Assembly: GCA_964568625.1 (NCBI GenBank)
Contig: CAZMQG010000001.1
Span: forward strand, 62,001 to 126,000
From: JBAZAX01 sp964568625
Lineage (GTDB): Bacteria > Babelota > Babeliae > Babelales > RVW-14
Length of the DNA: 64,000 nt
Direction: 5' to 3'
Below, one piece after another: positions 8,328-18,000 of this stretch (position 1 is the stretch's first letter; each line of letters begins with the position of its first letter). Under the pieces are notes generated by a model. It had not been told where the DNA came from and made no database searches. It was given only the letters and a program-made list of their open reading frames with translations. The translations under genes and the position numbers were made by a program.

Positions 8328-10007
8328 ATGACTATTTTGGTTCTTTTATTAGGGTGCTTATTCACCATTTTATCTATTCTAATTTTATCGTACATATCAG
8401 TTGCTACGATATTGGGGCCATGGATCGCCCCTACTATCATTCTTTTAAGCATTGGCATATCCGAAACACTGTCAAAAATACGTCAAAAATCATTCTCATT
8501 GCACGATATTATAAAGATACAGGCTATTGCTGCCGGAGGCGGAATAATTGCAACAGCAATAGGTTTTTCGCTTCCTATAATATTTTTTCTGGAAAATGAA
8601 ACATTTGCACACTGGATGAACCATCCTTTTTATTTTTGTAGTATGATAGGAATAATATGTCTTTCAGGCGGAGCGCTTGGACTATGTTCTGCTCGAATAC
8701 TTTCAAAAACACTGATCAAAAAAAACTCGTTACCATTTCCAGTAAGCCAGTTAACATTTAAAATTGCCTCCACTAAAAACAACAAATTTGAAGCTAAGGC
8801 CTTGCTATATGGAATTGCCAGCACACTTGGCATTCTGATTTTACGCGATGGAATTGGCAAATGGAAGGGAATAATACCAAAATATATTCCGGTACTACCA
8901 ACAATACTCCAAAACGAATTTACCCTATCCATTCGCCCCATGCTCTGGGCAATTGGATATTCAACAGGGCTAGAAACACTAATTCCACTTTTAATTGGAT
9001 TAATGTCAAAATATTTAATTATTTATCCCCTAAACTACCATTCTCAATATCTTCCAATAAGTCTGTTTGAGCCATATTCCACAATACAATTTGCTTTTGC
9101 ATTTTGTTGCGGAATTTTGCTTTACGAAATTTTTTTCGCCATTCCAAAGCATAACGAAATTATCCCCAAAATTAGGGACCTCATTATTTTTGCACCAAAT
9201 AGAATATCCGTTTTGGTTAAAAATGTTATAAATCACAAAATCAAAACCAAACCCAACATTCCAATACTCTCAAAAATGATAATGTATATAGAACCAATCA
9301 TTACAATAGTCCTTGCTTTTGTACTCTTGAGCTATTTTCACTTCTCAATCTTGGCACAAATCTCGTTAATCATATTTTCAGTTATTGGTACATACCAAAT
9401 TTGCTTGATAAGTGGAAAAATCGGACTTGTACAATTTGGACGCTTTTCAACACTTGTAGCATTACCCATGTATATTTTATTTAACCTAAATTTTATTCAG
9501 GTAACCATTGTATGCATATTTTTCAATATCTGCGCTGCCGTTGCCTCAGATTTACTTTTTGATTATAGAACAGGATCATTCTGCAATATTTCACAAGTAA
9601 AAATGCATAGTTATCAGTGGCTAGGCTTGATTATAAGCTCATTAAGCGCCGGATTAGCTTTTTGGCTTCTCTTCACCTATTTAAAAATAGGATCTCCCGA
9701 ACTTTTCGCTCAAAGGGCTCAGGCAAAGGCCGCTATAATTCAAACATTTAAATTTGATAAATACATACTCGCAGCAGGCTTCATTTTTGCATTTATACTC
9801 AAAAAACTAAAAATAAGCCCTGCTATGACCTTTGGAGGCATATTAATGCCAAATGACATGACCTTCGCATTGATTATAGGGGGCACAATATCTCACTTCA
9901 CAAAACACGAAAATAACCACTCTTTAAAAGATTTTTTTTGCGCAGGAGTATTCTCCAGCGAATCAATATGGGTTTTTATAAAAATAATTTTTAAGTTATT
10001 TACCTAG
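8328..10007 (+). CDS. OPT-family oligopeptide/metal-chelate transporter
   Basis: A 559-residue, highly hydrophobic protein with about 14-16 membrane segments. The pattern of the oligopeptide transporter (OPT) family is present: an N-terminal GPWIAPTIILLSIGISE stretch, a segment with IAAGGGIIATAIGFSLPIIFF and SGGALGL, a central LPFPVSQLTFKI, and a C-terminal TFGGILMPNDMTFALIIGG. OPT proteins are proton-coupled importers of short peptides or metal chelates. The bacterial subfamily is poorly characterised, so the substrate is unknown. It is a little shorter than typical bacterial members (~600-650). The ribosome site is weak (AGGA 14 bases upstream). For a host-dependent bacterium, peptide uptake is a sensible role, but that is inference. 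Confidence 0.85.
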   Translation: MTILVLLLGCLFTILSILILSYISVATILGPWIAPTIILLSIGISETLSKIRQKSFSLHDIIKIQAIAAGGGIIATAIGFSLPIIFFLENETFAHWMNHPFYFCSMIGIICLSGGALGLCSARILSKTLIKKNSLPFPVSQLTFKIASTKNNKFEAKALLYGIASTLGILILRDGIGKWKGIIPKYIPVLPTILQNEFTLSIRPMLWAIGYSTGLETLIPLLIGLMSKYLIIYPLNYHSQYLPISLFEPYSTIQFAFAFCCGILLYEIFFAIPKHNEIIPKIRDLIIFAPNRISVLVKNVINHKIKTKPNIPILSKMIMYIEPIITIVLAFVLLSYFHFSILAQISLIIFSVIGTYQICLISGKIGLVQFGRFSTLVALPMYILFNLNFIQVTIVCIFFNICAAVASDLLFDYRTGSFCNISQVKMHSYQWLGLIISSLSAGLAFWLLFTYLKIGSPELFAQRAQAKAAIIQTFKFDKYILAAGFIFAFILKKLKISPAMTFGGILMPNDMTFALIIGGTISHFTKHENNHSLKDFFCAGVFSSESIWVFIKIIFKLFT

Positions 10008-10110
10008 AAACATCCCTTTGGGGTAAAATTAACGTTTTTGCTTAATTATACAAGTAGAAAACTTATAAAAGTATAAAAAATGCCTTATTTTTGCACTTTG
10101 AATAGGTAAT

Positions 10111-10138
10111 TTGACTATCTGCACTGATATTGTAATCT
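10111..10138 (+). promoter_or_regulatory. Candidate promoter for the LexA/CI-like regulator
   Basis: TTGACT and TAATCT hexamers with 16-base spacing lie about 75 bases before the start. Sequence match only; several AT-rich alternatives exist closer to the gene. Confidence 0.3.
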
Positions 10139-10212
10139 GAAATAAAATATCGTTAAGAATAGAATGAATATGTATTTTTATATATTATTTCACATAATAC
10201 GGGGGTTATACC

Positions 10213-10896
10213 ATGATTTCAACAAAGCTCAGAGTTAAAGAGTATCTAAGAGAACGTCGTTGGACAACAAAAGTCCTGGCTGAAAAAACCGGGATGTCCG
10301 AAAGTTATCTAACTCATATAAAAAATGGAACACGTCGCTGGAATGAAGATGCACTTAAAAAATTAGCTGAAGCTTTCGAAGTTGAGGCAACAGATCTTTT
10401 TGAAACATCAAACCAAAGTCGCAAAGATCTTCCAATAAACATTCAAATTCCAGACGAAATTAAAAATCAACTTTCAAATTACACTCTAAAATTAAAAATC
10501 GTTCCTGTGGTAGGCCAAATTCCGGCTCAACCATCAGCTTACAATAATCAGCTGATCCAAGTATCATCCGGATACAAAGATCAATTTGTAACAGTACTTG
10601 ATAGCGATGATGAAAACATGTTCTGCTTATCAGTTGACGATAACAACATGGCACCTAATTTCGTAAAAGGTGACTTACTAGTTGTTTCTCCATCCACATG
10701 GACAAATTCCGGCGACATAGTTGCTGTTGAATATGGAACAGAAACACCTGTTAGAGCCATCATGCAAGTAAACTTTATGGACGACCTGGTTGTCCTTGAA
10801 GCAGTTAACCATAAAAAAGCTCCAATTGCTCTCTCAAGAGGCAAGGATCAATTCAGAATTATTGGAAAAGTAATTCACAGATTCCAAAAAATATAA
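10213..10896 (+). CDS. XRE-type regulator with a protease-dead LexA/S24-like domain
   Basis: A 227-residue DNA-binding regulator. An N-terminal Cro/CI helix-turn-helix (residues ~8-62; LAEKTGMSESYLTHIKNG) is joined by a linker to a C-terminal LexA/CI-like domain (~95-227) containing PVVGQIPA and MAPNFVKGDLLVV. In S24 peptidases the catalytic Ser directly precedes the Met of this motif. Here that position is Asn145. The catalytic Lys position in the following strand is Arg181 (PVRAIM). Self-cleavage is therefore not expected, so it is not a classical SOS LexA. The C-terminal fold probably serves dimerisation or ligand sensing. The start has GGGGGTT upstream. The next gene lies 91 bases downstream across a long palindrome. 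It may control itself or that gene. Confidence 0.9.
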   Translation: MISTKLRVKEYLRERRWTTKVLAEKTGMSESYLTHIKNGTRRWNEDALKKLAEAFEVEATDLFETSNQSRKDLPINIQIPDEIKNQLSNYTLKLKIVPVVGQIPAQPSAYNNQLIQVSSGYKDQFVTVLDSDDENMFCLSVDDNNMAPNFVKGDLLVVSPSTWTNSGDIVAVEYGTETPVRAIMQVNFMDDLVVLEAVNHKKAPIALSRGKDQFRIIGKVIHRFQKI

Positions 10897-10906
10897 AACA
10901 AACTAC

Positions 10907-10954
10907 ATCAAATATTCGACAGCATCTGTTTTTACAATCTGTCGAATATTTGAT
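10907..10954. promoter_or_regulatory. 16-bp perfect inverted repeat
   Basis: Arms ATCAAATATTCGACAG and CTGTCGAATATTTGAT flank a 16-base spacer between the regulator and the ankyrin gene. The palindrome has no T run after it on the plus strand, so it is an atypical terminator. It could instead be an operator, or a structured element ending the regulator mRNA. Confidence 0.6.
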
Positions 10955-10987
10955 CTCATAAAAGATTTTAATAAAAAGGAGGTTATC

Positions 10988-11761
10988 ATGAAAAATATAA
11001 GAATTTTATTCCTGGCTACATTGACTGCAGGGCTCACCATTACAAATACATTTGCAATGGATGCAAGAGCAGCTACAAGCCATACTGAAAGCTCCACAAG
11101 ACAAGATCTACAAATCCAATCAAGCCTATCTGTACTGCCAGATGAATTAATAGTAAAAATTTTAGCAGATTCCATAGAAGACGACTTTATAAAATGCACA
11201 GATCAAAGTATGCTACTCAAAAAAATAAATATTGCTATTACGGAATTAAAACAATTAAGACTTGTAAATCACGAATTTGCAAATTTTTTAACAAATGAAA
11301 CAATCATCTATATCTTAAGAGTTGCAAATCTAGCCGCATATGCAAACCAAATTAATCCTGACACAGGAGAAGCCTTATTGCACATGGCCATACGCAGAGG
11401 TAAGTATATGTTAGCAAAAATTTTAATCAAAACAGGAGCAGATGTTAACAAACAACTCATAACCCCAAGAGACCCCAAAATTACCCGACAATTCCCTGTT
11501 GGAACAACTCCTCTTCATACTGCAATAAAGGCGGGTAATCTCAGCATCGTGGAATTATTGGTTCACTATGGTGCCAATATTACTGCAACAATCACTAAAT
11601 ACGAGCAGATCTTTACCCCTTTGGATATAGCAAGAAATAATGGAGATGATAATATCATTCACATCCTTGAAAATGCTTATACAACAAAAGGCATTGCTAT
11701 CCCTGCTACCGATGAGATAGAAAATGACCCTGTTTTTATAAATGCACCTCAGCATAACTAA
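10988..11761 (+). CDS. Exported ankyrin-repeat protein with F-box-like motif
   Basis: A 257-residue protein with a clear signal peptide (residues 1-~24, ending NTFA before MDARA). A short segment beginning LPDELIVKIL (~51) followed by RLVNHEF resembles the start of an F-box. At least two to three ankyrin repeats follow: GEALLHMAIRRGKY, then GTTPLHTAIKAGNLSIVELL with HYGANI, then FTPLDIARNNGDD. Ankyrin repeats bind proteins. Secreted ankyrin plus F-box-like proteins are known host-interaction factors in amoeba-associated bacteria, so an effector role is a reasonable inference, not a demonstrated one. The ribosome site AAAGGAGG is near ideal. It follows the LexA-like regulator. Confidence 0.85.
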   Translation: MKNIRILFLATLTAGLTITNTFAMDARAATSHTESSTRQDLQIQSSLSVLPDELIVKILADSIEDDFIKCTDQSMLLKKINIAITELKQLRLVNHEFANFLTNETIIYILRVANLAAYANQINPDTGEALLHMAIRRGKYMLAKILIKTGADVNKQLITPRDPKITRQFPVGTTPLHTAIKAGNLSIVELLVHYGANITATITKYEQIFTPLDIARNNGDDNIIHILENAYTTKGIAIPATDEIENDPVFINAPQHN

Positions 11762-11814
11762 ATAAATCATCGCTTCTCATCAAATTTTTAAATTCAAACA
11801 AATTAGTACTTTTT

Positions 11815-11852
11815 AATAGGTCAGAAGTTGGCTATTCAACTACTGACCTATT
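11815..11852 (+). terminator. Hairpin after the ankyrin gene
   Basis: Arms AATAGGTCAG and CTGACCTATT pair over 10 bp. After an A:A mismatch, AGTTG pairs with CAACT, closing on a 6-base loop. No strong T run follows, so termination is likely rather than certain. Confidence 0.55.
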
Positions 11853-11864
11853 GCACTATTTCTA

Positions 11865-11892
11865 TTGCATAAATACCTATTTTTGCTATTCT
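11865..11892 (+). promoter_or_regulatory. Candidate promoter for rpsF-rpsR
   Basis: TTGCAT and TATTCT hexamers with 16-base spacing lie about 110 bases ahead of rpsF. Between them and the gene is a small hairpin (ACAACCA / TGGTTGT, 11928-11947) in the leader. I could not see the CCG-containing fold known for S6:S18-binding leaders. Confidence 0.35.
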
Positions 11893-12002
11893 GAAACAGT
11901 TATTTGTAGTTTTTAAGGGTTCCATTTACAACCACATAGATGGTTGTTATCTCCCCCTTAACAAGTTGTACATGTTCAAATTTTTTAGTTCAGGGAGAAC
12001 CT

Positions 12003-12455
12003 ATGTTACGCTATGAAACATTATTCTTAGCAAGTACAGAAATTACCGATGATGAAATATCATCAATCGAGCGTTATCTGGACAAAGAGCTTGCAAATAT
12101 AAAAGGCAAGCTTTCAGTTTTCGATAAGTGGGGAAAATATCGCCTCGCATATCCTGTAGATAAAAGCGATTACGGAGTTTATATTCTTGCCCGCTATGAA
12201 ATTGCGGACAACGCAGGCGTACCAAATTTCGTAAAAGAACTTGATTCTTTCGTTAAAATTAAATGTGATGAGTTTATTATGCGTTATGCCACAGTTAAAC
12301 TGTCTAGTAATGCACCATCCACTTATATAAAACCAGATCCAATCGATGCTGGCAGAGCTACAAATGTGGATAAGTTCGTAAAAGACCACAAGATGGAAGG
12401 CCTCTTGGGTAGCGACTTTGAAAATAAAGACATTGATATTGAAAATAACGAATAA
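12003..12455 (+). CDS. rpsF: 30S ribosomal protein bS6
   Basis: Small-subunit protein S6 (150 residues), which pairs with bS18 on the platform of the 30S subunit. The core is typical: LRYETLFLAS at the start, then a helix, KWGKYRLAYPV and YGVYILARYEI strands, and DEFIMRYATVKL. A C-terminal extension of ~45 residues, ending acidic (DIDIENNE), is longer than in E. coli. I chose the ATG at 12003, with GGGAGA six bases ahead, because the upstream in-frame extension to 11940 is not S6-like. rpsR begins 15 bases after the stop, the common S6-S18 pairing. Confidence 0.95.
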   Translation: MLRYETLFLASTEITDDEISSIERYLDKELANIKGKLSVFDKWGKYRLAYPVDKSDYGVYILARYEIADNAGVPNFVKELDSFVKIKCDEFIMRYATVKLSSNAPSTYIKPDPIDAGRATNVDKFVKDHKMEGLLGSDFENKDIDIENNE

Positions 12456-12470
12456 ATCAAGGATTAAGTC

Positions 12471-12755
12471 ATGGCAAAACACAAATTAAAAATAAGCACT
12501 CGCTTATTAAGTAAAAAAGTAAGAAAATCCGCTTACTTGTCTCAGAAGCATTGCCGTTTTTGTGCAATACCTGATCAAGAGGCATTAATTGATTATAAGA
12601 ATGTAAATCTTCTTAGAGGTTTTTTAACAGAACGTTACAAAATACTTCCATCAAGAGTTTCAGGAAACTGCTTCTTTCATCAAAGAGCTCTTTCCAAACA
12701 AATCAAGCTTGCTCGCACAATGGCATTGCTTCCATTTTGTGCCATCAACAGATAA
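12471..12755 (+). CDS. rpsR: 30S ribosomal protein bS18
   Basis: Small-subunit protein S18 (94 residues), the partner of bS6. It has the conserved block DYKNVNLLRGFLTERYKILP followed by the RVSGNC and H..L...IK.AR.MALLPF segments. CRFC and a later Cys (GNCFFH) suggest a zinc-binding form. The start is fixed by AAGGA before the ATG. It is the second gene of the rpsF operon and is followed at once by a terminator. bL9, often third in this operon, is not present here. Confidence 0.96.
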   Translation: MAKHKLKISTRLLSKKVRKSAYLSQKHCRFCAIPDQEALIDYKNVNLLRGFLTERYKILPSRVSGNCFFHQRALSKQIKLARTMALLPFCAINR

Positions 12756-12780
12756 TTAGTTAAAATTCTAAATTGAAGTC

Positions 12781-12830
12781 AAACAAAGAAAGTTAGCTAT
12801 TTGGTTAACTTTCTTTGTTTTTTATTTCTT
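12781..12830 (+). terminator. Intrinsic terminator of the rpsF-rpsR operon
   Basis: A 15-bp perfect stem (arms AAACAAAGAAAGTTA and its complement) with a 10-base loop. It ends in a T-rich tail. Confidence 0.9.
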
Positions 12831-12831
12831 T

Positions 12832-12860
12832 TTGCAACATTCATATTATTCTGTTAGAAT
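12832..12860 (+). promoter_or_regulatory. Likely promoter of typA/bipA
   Basis: TTGCAA and TAGAAT hexamers are separated by exactly 17 bases, directly after the preceding terminator and about 109 bases before the typA start. Confidence 0.55.
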
Positions 12861-12968
12861 TTTGCTAGTATCTCAAACAAAAAATCGAAATTCAGTAAAA
12901 TTATCGATTTTACTCTGGGATTGGTGAGGGGTTTTAGAAATTTAATTTTATTTTTTAAGAGGAATACA

Positions 12969-14798
12969 ATGAGTTTTAAGCAAAGGCTTGATATTCGAAA
13001 TATTGCCATCATTGCTCACGTAGACCATGGCAAAACAACACTGGTTGACCAAATGTTAAAACAATCAGGCACAGTATCAAATATTAATATACAAGAAAAT
13101 GAACGCGTAATGGACTCCGGTGAACTCGAAAGAGAACGCGGAATCACCATTCTTGCAAAAAATACCTCAATTAGACTTCCAGAAGGTCAAATTAATATAG
13201 TCGATACACCAGGTCACATGGATTTTGGTGGTGAAGTTGAAAGAACTCTTCAAATGGTTGAGGGTTTTTTACTTCTTGTAGACGCAGCCGAAGGACCACT
13301 CCCTGGTACACGTTTCGTTTTGCAAAAAGCCTTACAACTCAATTTGAAACCAATTGTTTTAATCAATAAAATTGACAGAAAAGATGCTGATATTGCACAA
13401 ACAGAAAGATTGGTCCACGATCTATTTTTAGATCTCGCAACAAGCGAAGATCAGCTTGATTTTCCAATGCTTTATGGTTCATCCAGACAAGGATTTGCAA
13501 GTCTTGATCCCAACACTCCTCACGAAGGAACTCTTGAACCGCTATTTCAAGCAATAATGAAACACATTCCGGTACCAACACAAAAGACAGACGATCTTGC
13601 CATTCTCATTACAAACATAGACCATTCTGAATATCTTGGAAGAATTGCAATTGGTCGTGTATTCAGCGGAACAATCCATATTTCAAAACAATTAATTGCT
13701 TGTAAAGATGATTATGTTGGACAACCAACAAAGGTTCTCAAAATTTATCAATTTCAAGGCGTCAAAAGAGTTGAAGTCGAATCAGCTCAGTTTGGCGACA
13801 TTATAGCATTAGCAGGAGTTGAGGAAGAGATAACTATCGGTACAACTTTATGTGATGTTGGCAAGCCACTTCCTCATTCATACGTTGCTGTTGATGAACC
13901 AACCCTTTCCATTAACTTTTCAGTCAATGACTCCCCATTTGGAGGCAAAGAGGGCACATATCTAACCTCACGTCACATTCGAGACAGATTATATAAAGAA
14001 TTAAAAACAAATTTAGCACTTCGAGTAGAAGAAACCGAATCCGCCGATACTTATAAAGTTTCCGGACGAGGACAACTCCATCTTTCAATTCTTGTTGAGC
14101 AAATGCGCCGCGAAGGATTTGAATTACAACTTTCTGCACCAGAAGTTATATATAAAATAGTTGATGGCAAAAAGTGCGAACCTTTTGAATATTTAATTAT
14201 CGACGTTAGTGACGAATACCAAGGCATTATAATGGAAACACTTGGAAAACGTAGAGCACTTTTGAAAAATATGATTCATCACGGAGCCAACAAAATTCGA
14301 CTTGAATTCAAAGTCCCTGCTCGCGGATTAATTGGGTTCAGAAGTCAATTTTTAACTGATACACGTGGCACAGGAATGCTCAGCCACAATTTCTTGGGTT
14401 ATGAAGAATACGCCGGACCAATTCCCGGACGTACAAAAGGGGCAATGATTTCCATGGAATCCGGAACCATTACAGGATATGCACTTGATACGCTACAAGA
14501 ACGTGGAGTATTGATCACAAAACCAACTGATGAAGTTTATGAGGGCATGATTGTTGGAGAACACAGCCGAGAAAATGACTTGGATGTTAACCCAACTAAA
14601 CGCAAAAAACTCACAAACATGAGAGCATCAGGTAGCGATGATGCAATAAAACTTGCACCACCACGTACCATGACAATTGAAACAGCTCTTGACTGGATTA
14701 ACGACGATGAATTAATCGAAGTTACACCAAAATCAATTCGTTTACGTAAAAAATATCTCAAATCAACTGATCGCAAACGAAAAGAAAGAGCAGACTAA
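12969..14798 (+). CDS. typA: Translational GTPase TypA/BipA
   Basis: A 609-residue ribosome-associated GTPase of the EF-G-like family, linked to stress and cold adaptation and 50S assembly. The G domain shows HVDHGKTTL, RERGITI, DTPGHMDFGGEVER, NKIDRKDAD and GSSRQGFASLD. Domains II, III and V and the BipA-specific C-terminal domain follow (GLIGFRSQFLTDTRGTG, KRKKLTNMRASGSDDA). Length and motifs are normal. I chose the ATG at 12969, with AGAGGA at six bases, over an upstream TTG at 12921 that would add a non-conserved 16-residue tail. Promoter and terminator candidates on both sides indicate a single-gene unit. Confidence 0.97.
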   Translation: MSFKQRLDIRNIAIIAHVDHGKTTLVDQMLKQSGTVSNINIQENERVMDSGELERERGITILAKNTSIRLPEGQINIVDTPGHMDFGGEVERTLQMVEGFLLLVDAAEGPLPGTRFVLQKALQLNLKPIVLINKIDRKDADIAQTERLVHDLFLDLATSEDQLDFPMLYGSSRQGFASLDPNTPHEGTLEPLFQAIMKHIPVPTQKTDDLAILITNIDHSEYLGRIAIGRVFSGTIHISKQLIACKDDYVGQPTKVLKIYQFQGVKRVEVESAQFGDIIALAGVEEEITIGTTLCDVGKPLPHSYVAVDEPTLSINFSVNDSPFGGKEGTYLTSRHIRDRLYKELKTNLALRVEETESADTYKVSGRGQLHLSILVEQMRREGFELQLSAPEVIYKIVDGKKCEPFEYLIIDVSDEYQGIIMETLGKRRALLKNMIHHGANKIRLEFKVPARGLIGFRSQFLTDTRGTGMLSHNFLGYEEYAGPIPGRTKGAMISMESGTITGYALDTLQERGVLITKPTDEVYEGMIVGEHSRENDLDVNPTKRKKLTNMRASGSDDAIKLAPPRTMTIETALDWINDDELIEVTPKSIRLRKKYLKSTDRKRKERAD

Positions 14799-14833
14799 AA
14801 TTTAAAATTAACTTAGTCTTAAATTGGAATTTT

Positions 14834-14872
14834 AAAAGCCGCTTGTAATAAAACAAGCGGCTTTTTCGTTTT
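14834..14872 (+). terminator. Intrinsic terminator of typA
   Basis: A 13-bp stem (AAAAGCCGCTTGT / ACAAGCGGCTTTT) with a 6-base loop, followed by TTTCGTTTT. Confidence 0.9.
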
Positions 14873-15005
14873 CATAAAAAATAAAATCTGAATAAAAATG
14901 ATTTAATGTGTTTTCTAAAACCATAAAATCATTTAAAATTATCAAATGCACATCCGTCGTTAGACCAAAAAGTTTATTATTCACAAAATCAATAAAAGGA
15001 GATTT

Positions 15006-18000
15006 ATGAGAAAAAACTTGATTGCGATAAGTATCCTGATGTTTTTAACTCAAATACTAATCGCAAAAAATGGTAGCATCGAACATAATCTAGTTCGCTC
15101 AATCTCAACAGAATCACTAGGAGTTGATGTAAACACATCAGCATATTCCGGTCCAGACCAATTTTATATTGTAACTAATGCAAATGAAGACAAATCACTT
15201 TCTCGCATTGCAATGGCAAGGGGAGACGACGGAAATTGGACTGCAGTATTTATGCCTATGGCCCCAGCCACCGGCGATGTAACCATTAACTTGCAAAATG
15301 AGCAAGACAGTCCATTAAATGCAAAAGACATTACTAAACTTGTAATTGGATCAGATACATTTGCATATAAACGCCCCGTCGTTGGCCTAGTTGAAGGTGA
15401 AGACCCTGATCAAAAAGTACTTTTATTTCAAGTAACTGATACAAACGAAGGCAAGATTATTTTAAAAACATCAAGCATGGATAACTTAACTGAATATGCT
15501 TTAAAAGATACCAGCACATATAACGCCAAAGGACTTCACGCACTTGCTGCAACACAAAATTTAGAAAAAATTTTAGGAACTCCTCTGATCTTTGCACTTG
15601 TTTCTGACAGTGCAAATTTAAACGAAGCAACGCCTGAAAATATTGGTATTGTTCCTGTAATAGTTAAAGCATCTTATTCCGGGCTAAACCCACTTGATGC
15701 AACAAATTTTGATAAATCCGGACAAAATAATAAAGCAATATCCATAATAAGTGCGCTAAAAATAACAACCAATCCAACGTTTTTGGAAAATTCCACCGTA
15801 GATATGTTTTGGGATGACACGCTACAAAGATTATTCATCGCTACATCAAAAATACAAACAGGCGCAGGAAACAGTGATGGAGCCATAGCTCTTCTGGTTG
15901 GAAATATTAAAAGCGAAACTACAAAAAAAGGAACAATCCAAAGCTTACAAATACAAAAATGCGCTAATATTTTAGATGCAAATTGGCCGTCGGGAAACGC
16001 CAACAAAAATTGGATTGTCGGGTATAAAAACGATACAACAACAACAGATACAAAAGAGCAAATTATAAATCTTCACAAAGTGCGCACAATGCATACAAGC
16101 ACAGGCAAAGATTACGTTATCCTAAATGGAGAGGTTGCGAAGGGAACAGACAGTACTCTTACCAGCAGCACAGTATGCGAAGTGTATGCGCTACCGGTGA
16201 TGCCTAGCACCAGCACAGACGCCGGAAAATTGGCAACAGTAAATGATGATGGAACGTTTGCCGTAATAACCCAGGGAAGTGAGCTACTCAGAAATACAGA
16301 TACTCAAGCCGTAGTTGGCGTAAATCCTCAATATATTGTTCACACTAATACTGATGCTGCATTTGATAACGCCAAAATAATGGATATGCAAATTTCAGGT
16401 GATACCGTCTACATTTCAGTAACCGGATCAAGAAGTAATGCCGGCGAAGATACTGCAGGCGAAGCCGGAATATTCGCATCAACTGCTATTTTTAATGAGA
16501 AAAGAGTAATTCGTGCTTGGACTCCATGGCAAAGAGTTATGGGATATACGGATAAAGTTTTTGGACTTGGTTTTGATATAGGTTCAAATAATTTTTGGTA
16601 CATTGGACCTGATCAACAAACAGGTAAAATAACAATTTGGAGCTCAGGAGATACAAGTGAAACTGGAATTCACGAAGGCAGCCCACTCTGCACCGCTCTA
16701 AGTAGTTTTTTTAAGAAAGATGAGCTTGGTGTTGTAAATCTATTCAATTTTGACGATGAAACTCCCGGTTTTAAAACATGGAAACCTGAATCTTCATATC
16801 CGGCTTTTTCAATGATGGTTGCACTCGGGCTTGGAAAAGTTGCTTTAATTGAAACAGGAAAAAGATCAAACACAACTAATAATAAATCACCGTTTGAACC
16901 AACAAAAAAATTTGAAGCCAATCTTGTAGGAAACTCAACATCCCCCGCAACAGAAACAACCAACGTTTTTGTTTTTAATGATACGGTAACTCAAGCATTA
17001 GGATTTATAACATCAGCTGAAGTTGCTCGCATTAAAACCTCACTGCTTAATGCTACAAAACTAAAACAAAATACATATACCGAAGGTGGTTGGTTATTTA
17101 TTGGAGGACAAAATGGAGTTGCAGTCCTACGCAAAAGTAATGGCGCAGGATGGAACACCACATCAGGACTTAATAAATTAAGCAACACTGATTTTCCCGG
17201 CAAGGGATACTCTTTTCTAAAGCTAACACCTCCATCTGAATATAGCTTTTCAAACATTCGCAAACTAATCTCTGATGGAAAGTATCTTTATATTTTGACC
17301 CGATCGGATTTATACAGGCTAGAAATGAACGCCAATGATTTTACAGACTATGTAACAATAAATTCCACGCGAATAAAGCTACTTGCAAGCATAAATAACA
17401 CATTTCAAAATGACAGTAACACCCAAGTCATGAACAAATATATTGATGAATTATTTGATATCGTTTTAGTTGACAATACTGACAATGCAAAAAAACTTGC
17501 TATCGCAACGACTCAAGGCGTTTGGGTATCAAACACAATAGAAGACGAATTTGCAGTAGACGATATTAAATGGAACAAAAACATCAGTAGAACAGGCAGA
17601 GAAGAAATATATCTCGGCCCATCATTAAAATTTGATTTTTTACCGGTCAAACGAGGCGGCACAACCACAGATTCTAACGGGATAAACACTATCGACGGCA
17701 ACCTGTACGTAACTGCAATTGATTATAAATTTGCAGAGTTGGTCGTTTGTCGGTTTAATGTGCAAAACGGAGCAGTGACAATGTTCGACGAGCCTTATAT
17801 TGCTGGAGGGGTTTATGGATACTCGGTTCCATACTTCTATAGATTAGCAGATTTAGGCGAAATATTTAGGGGAACCCAATTCGGACCGCTCGATCACGTT
17901 GGACGAAAAGGTCAACTCTCTGAAAGTATAGGCGTAACTCCCGATCCAAGTAGTTTTTTACCTACAACAGAAGATGATCTAACATATTATAAAGCCATTG

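Noticed and set aside
10213..10896. Classical LexA SOS repressor
   Set aside because: The Ser and Lys needed for self-cleavage are replaced by Asn145 and Arg181, and no LexA box is visible upstream.
11928..11947. S6:S18-binding leader RNA ahead of rpsF
   Set aside because: A 7-bp hairpin is present, but the CCG-containing internal loop known for that motif is not evident.
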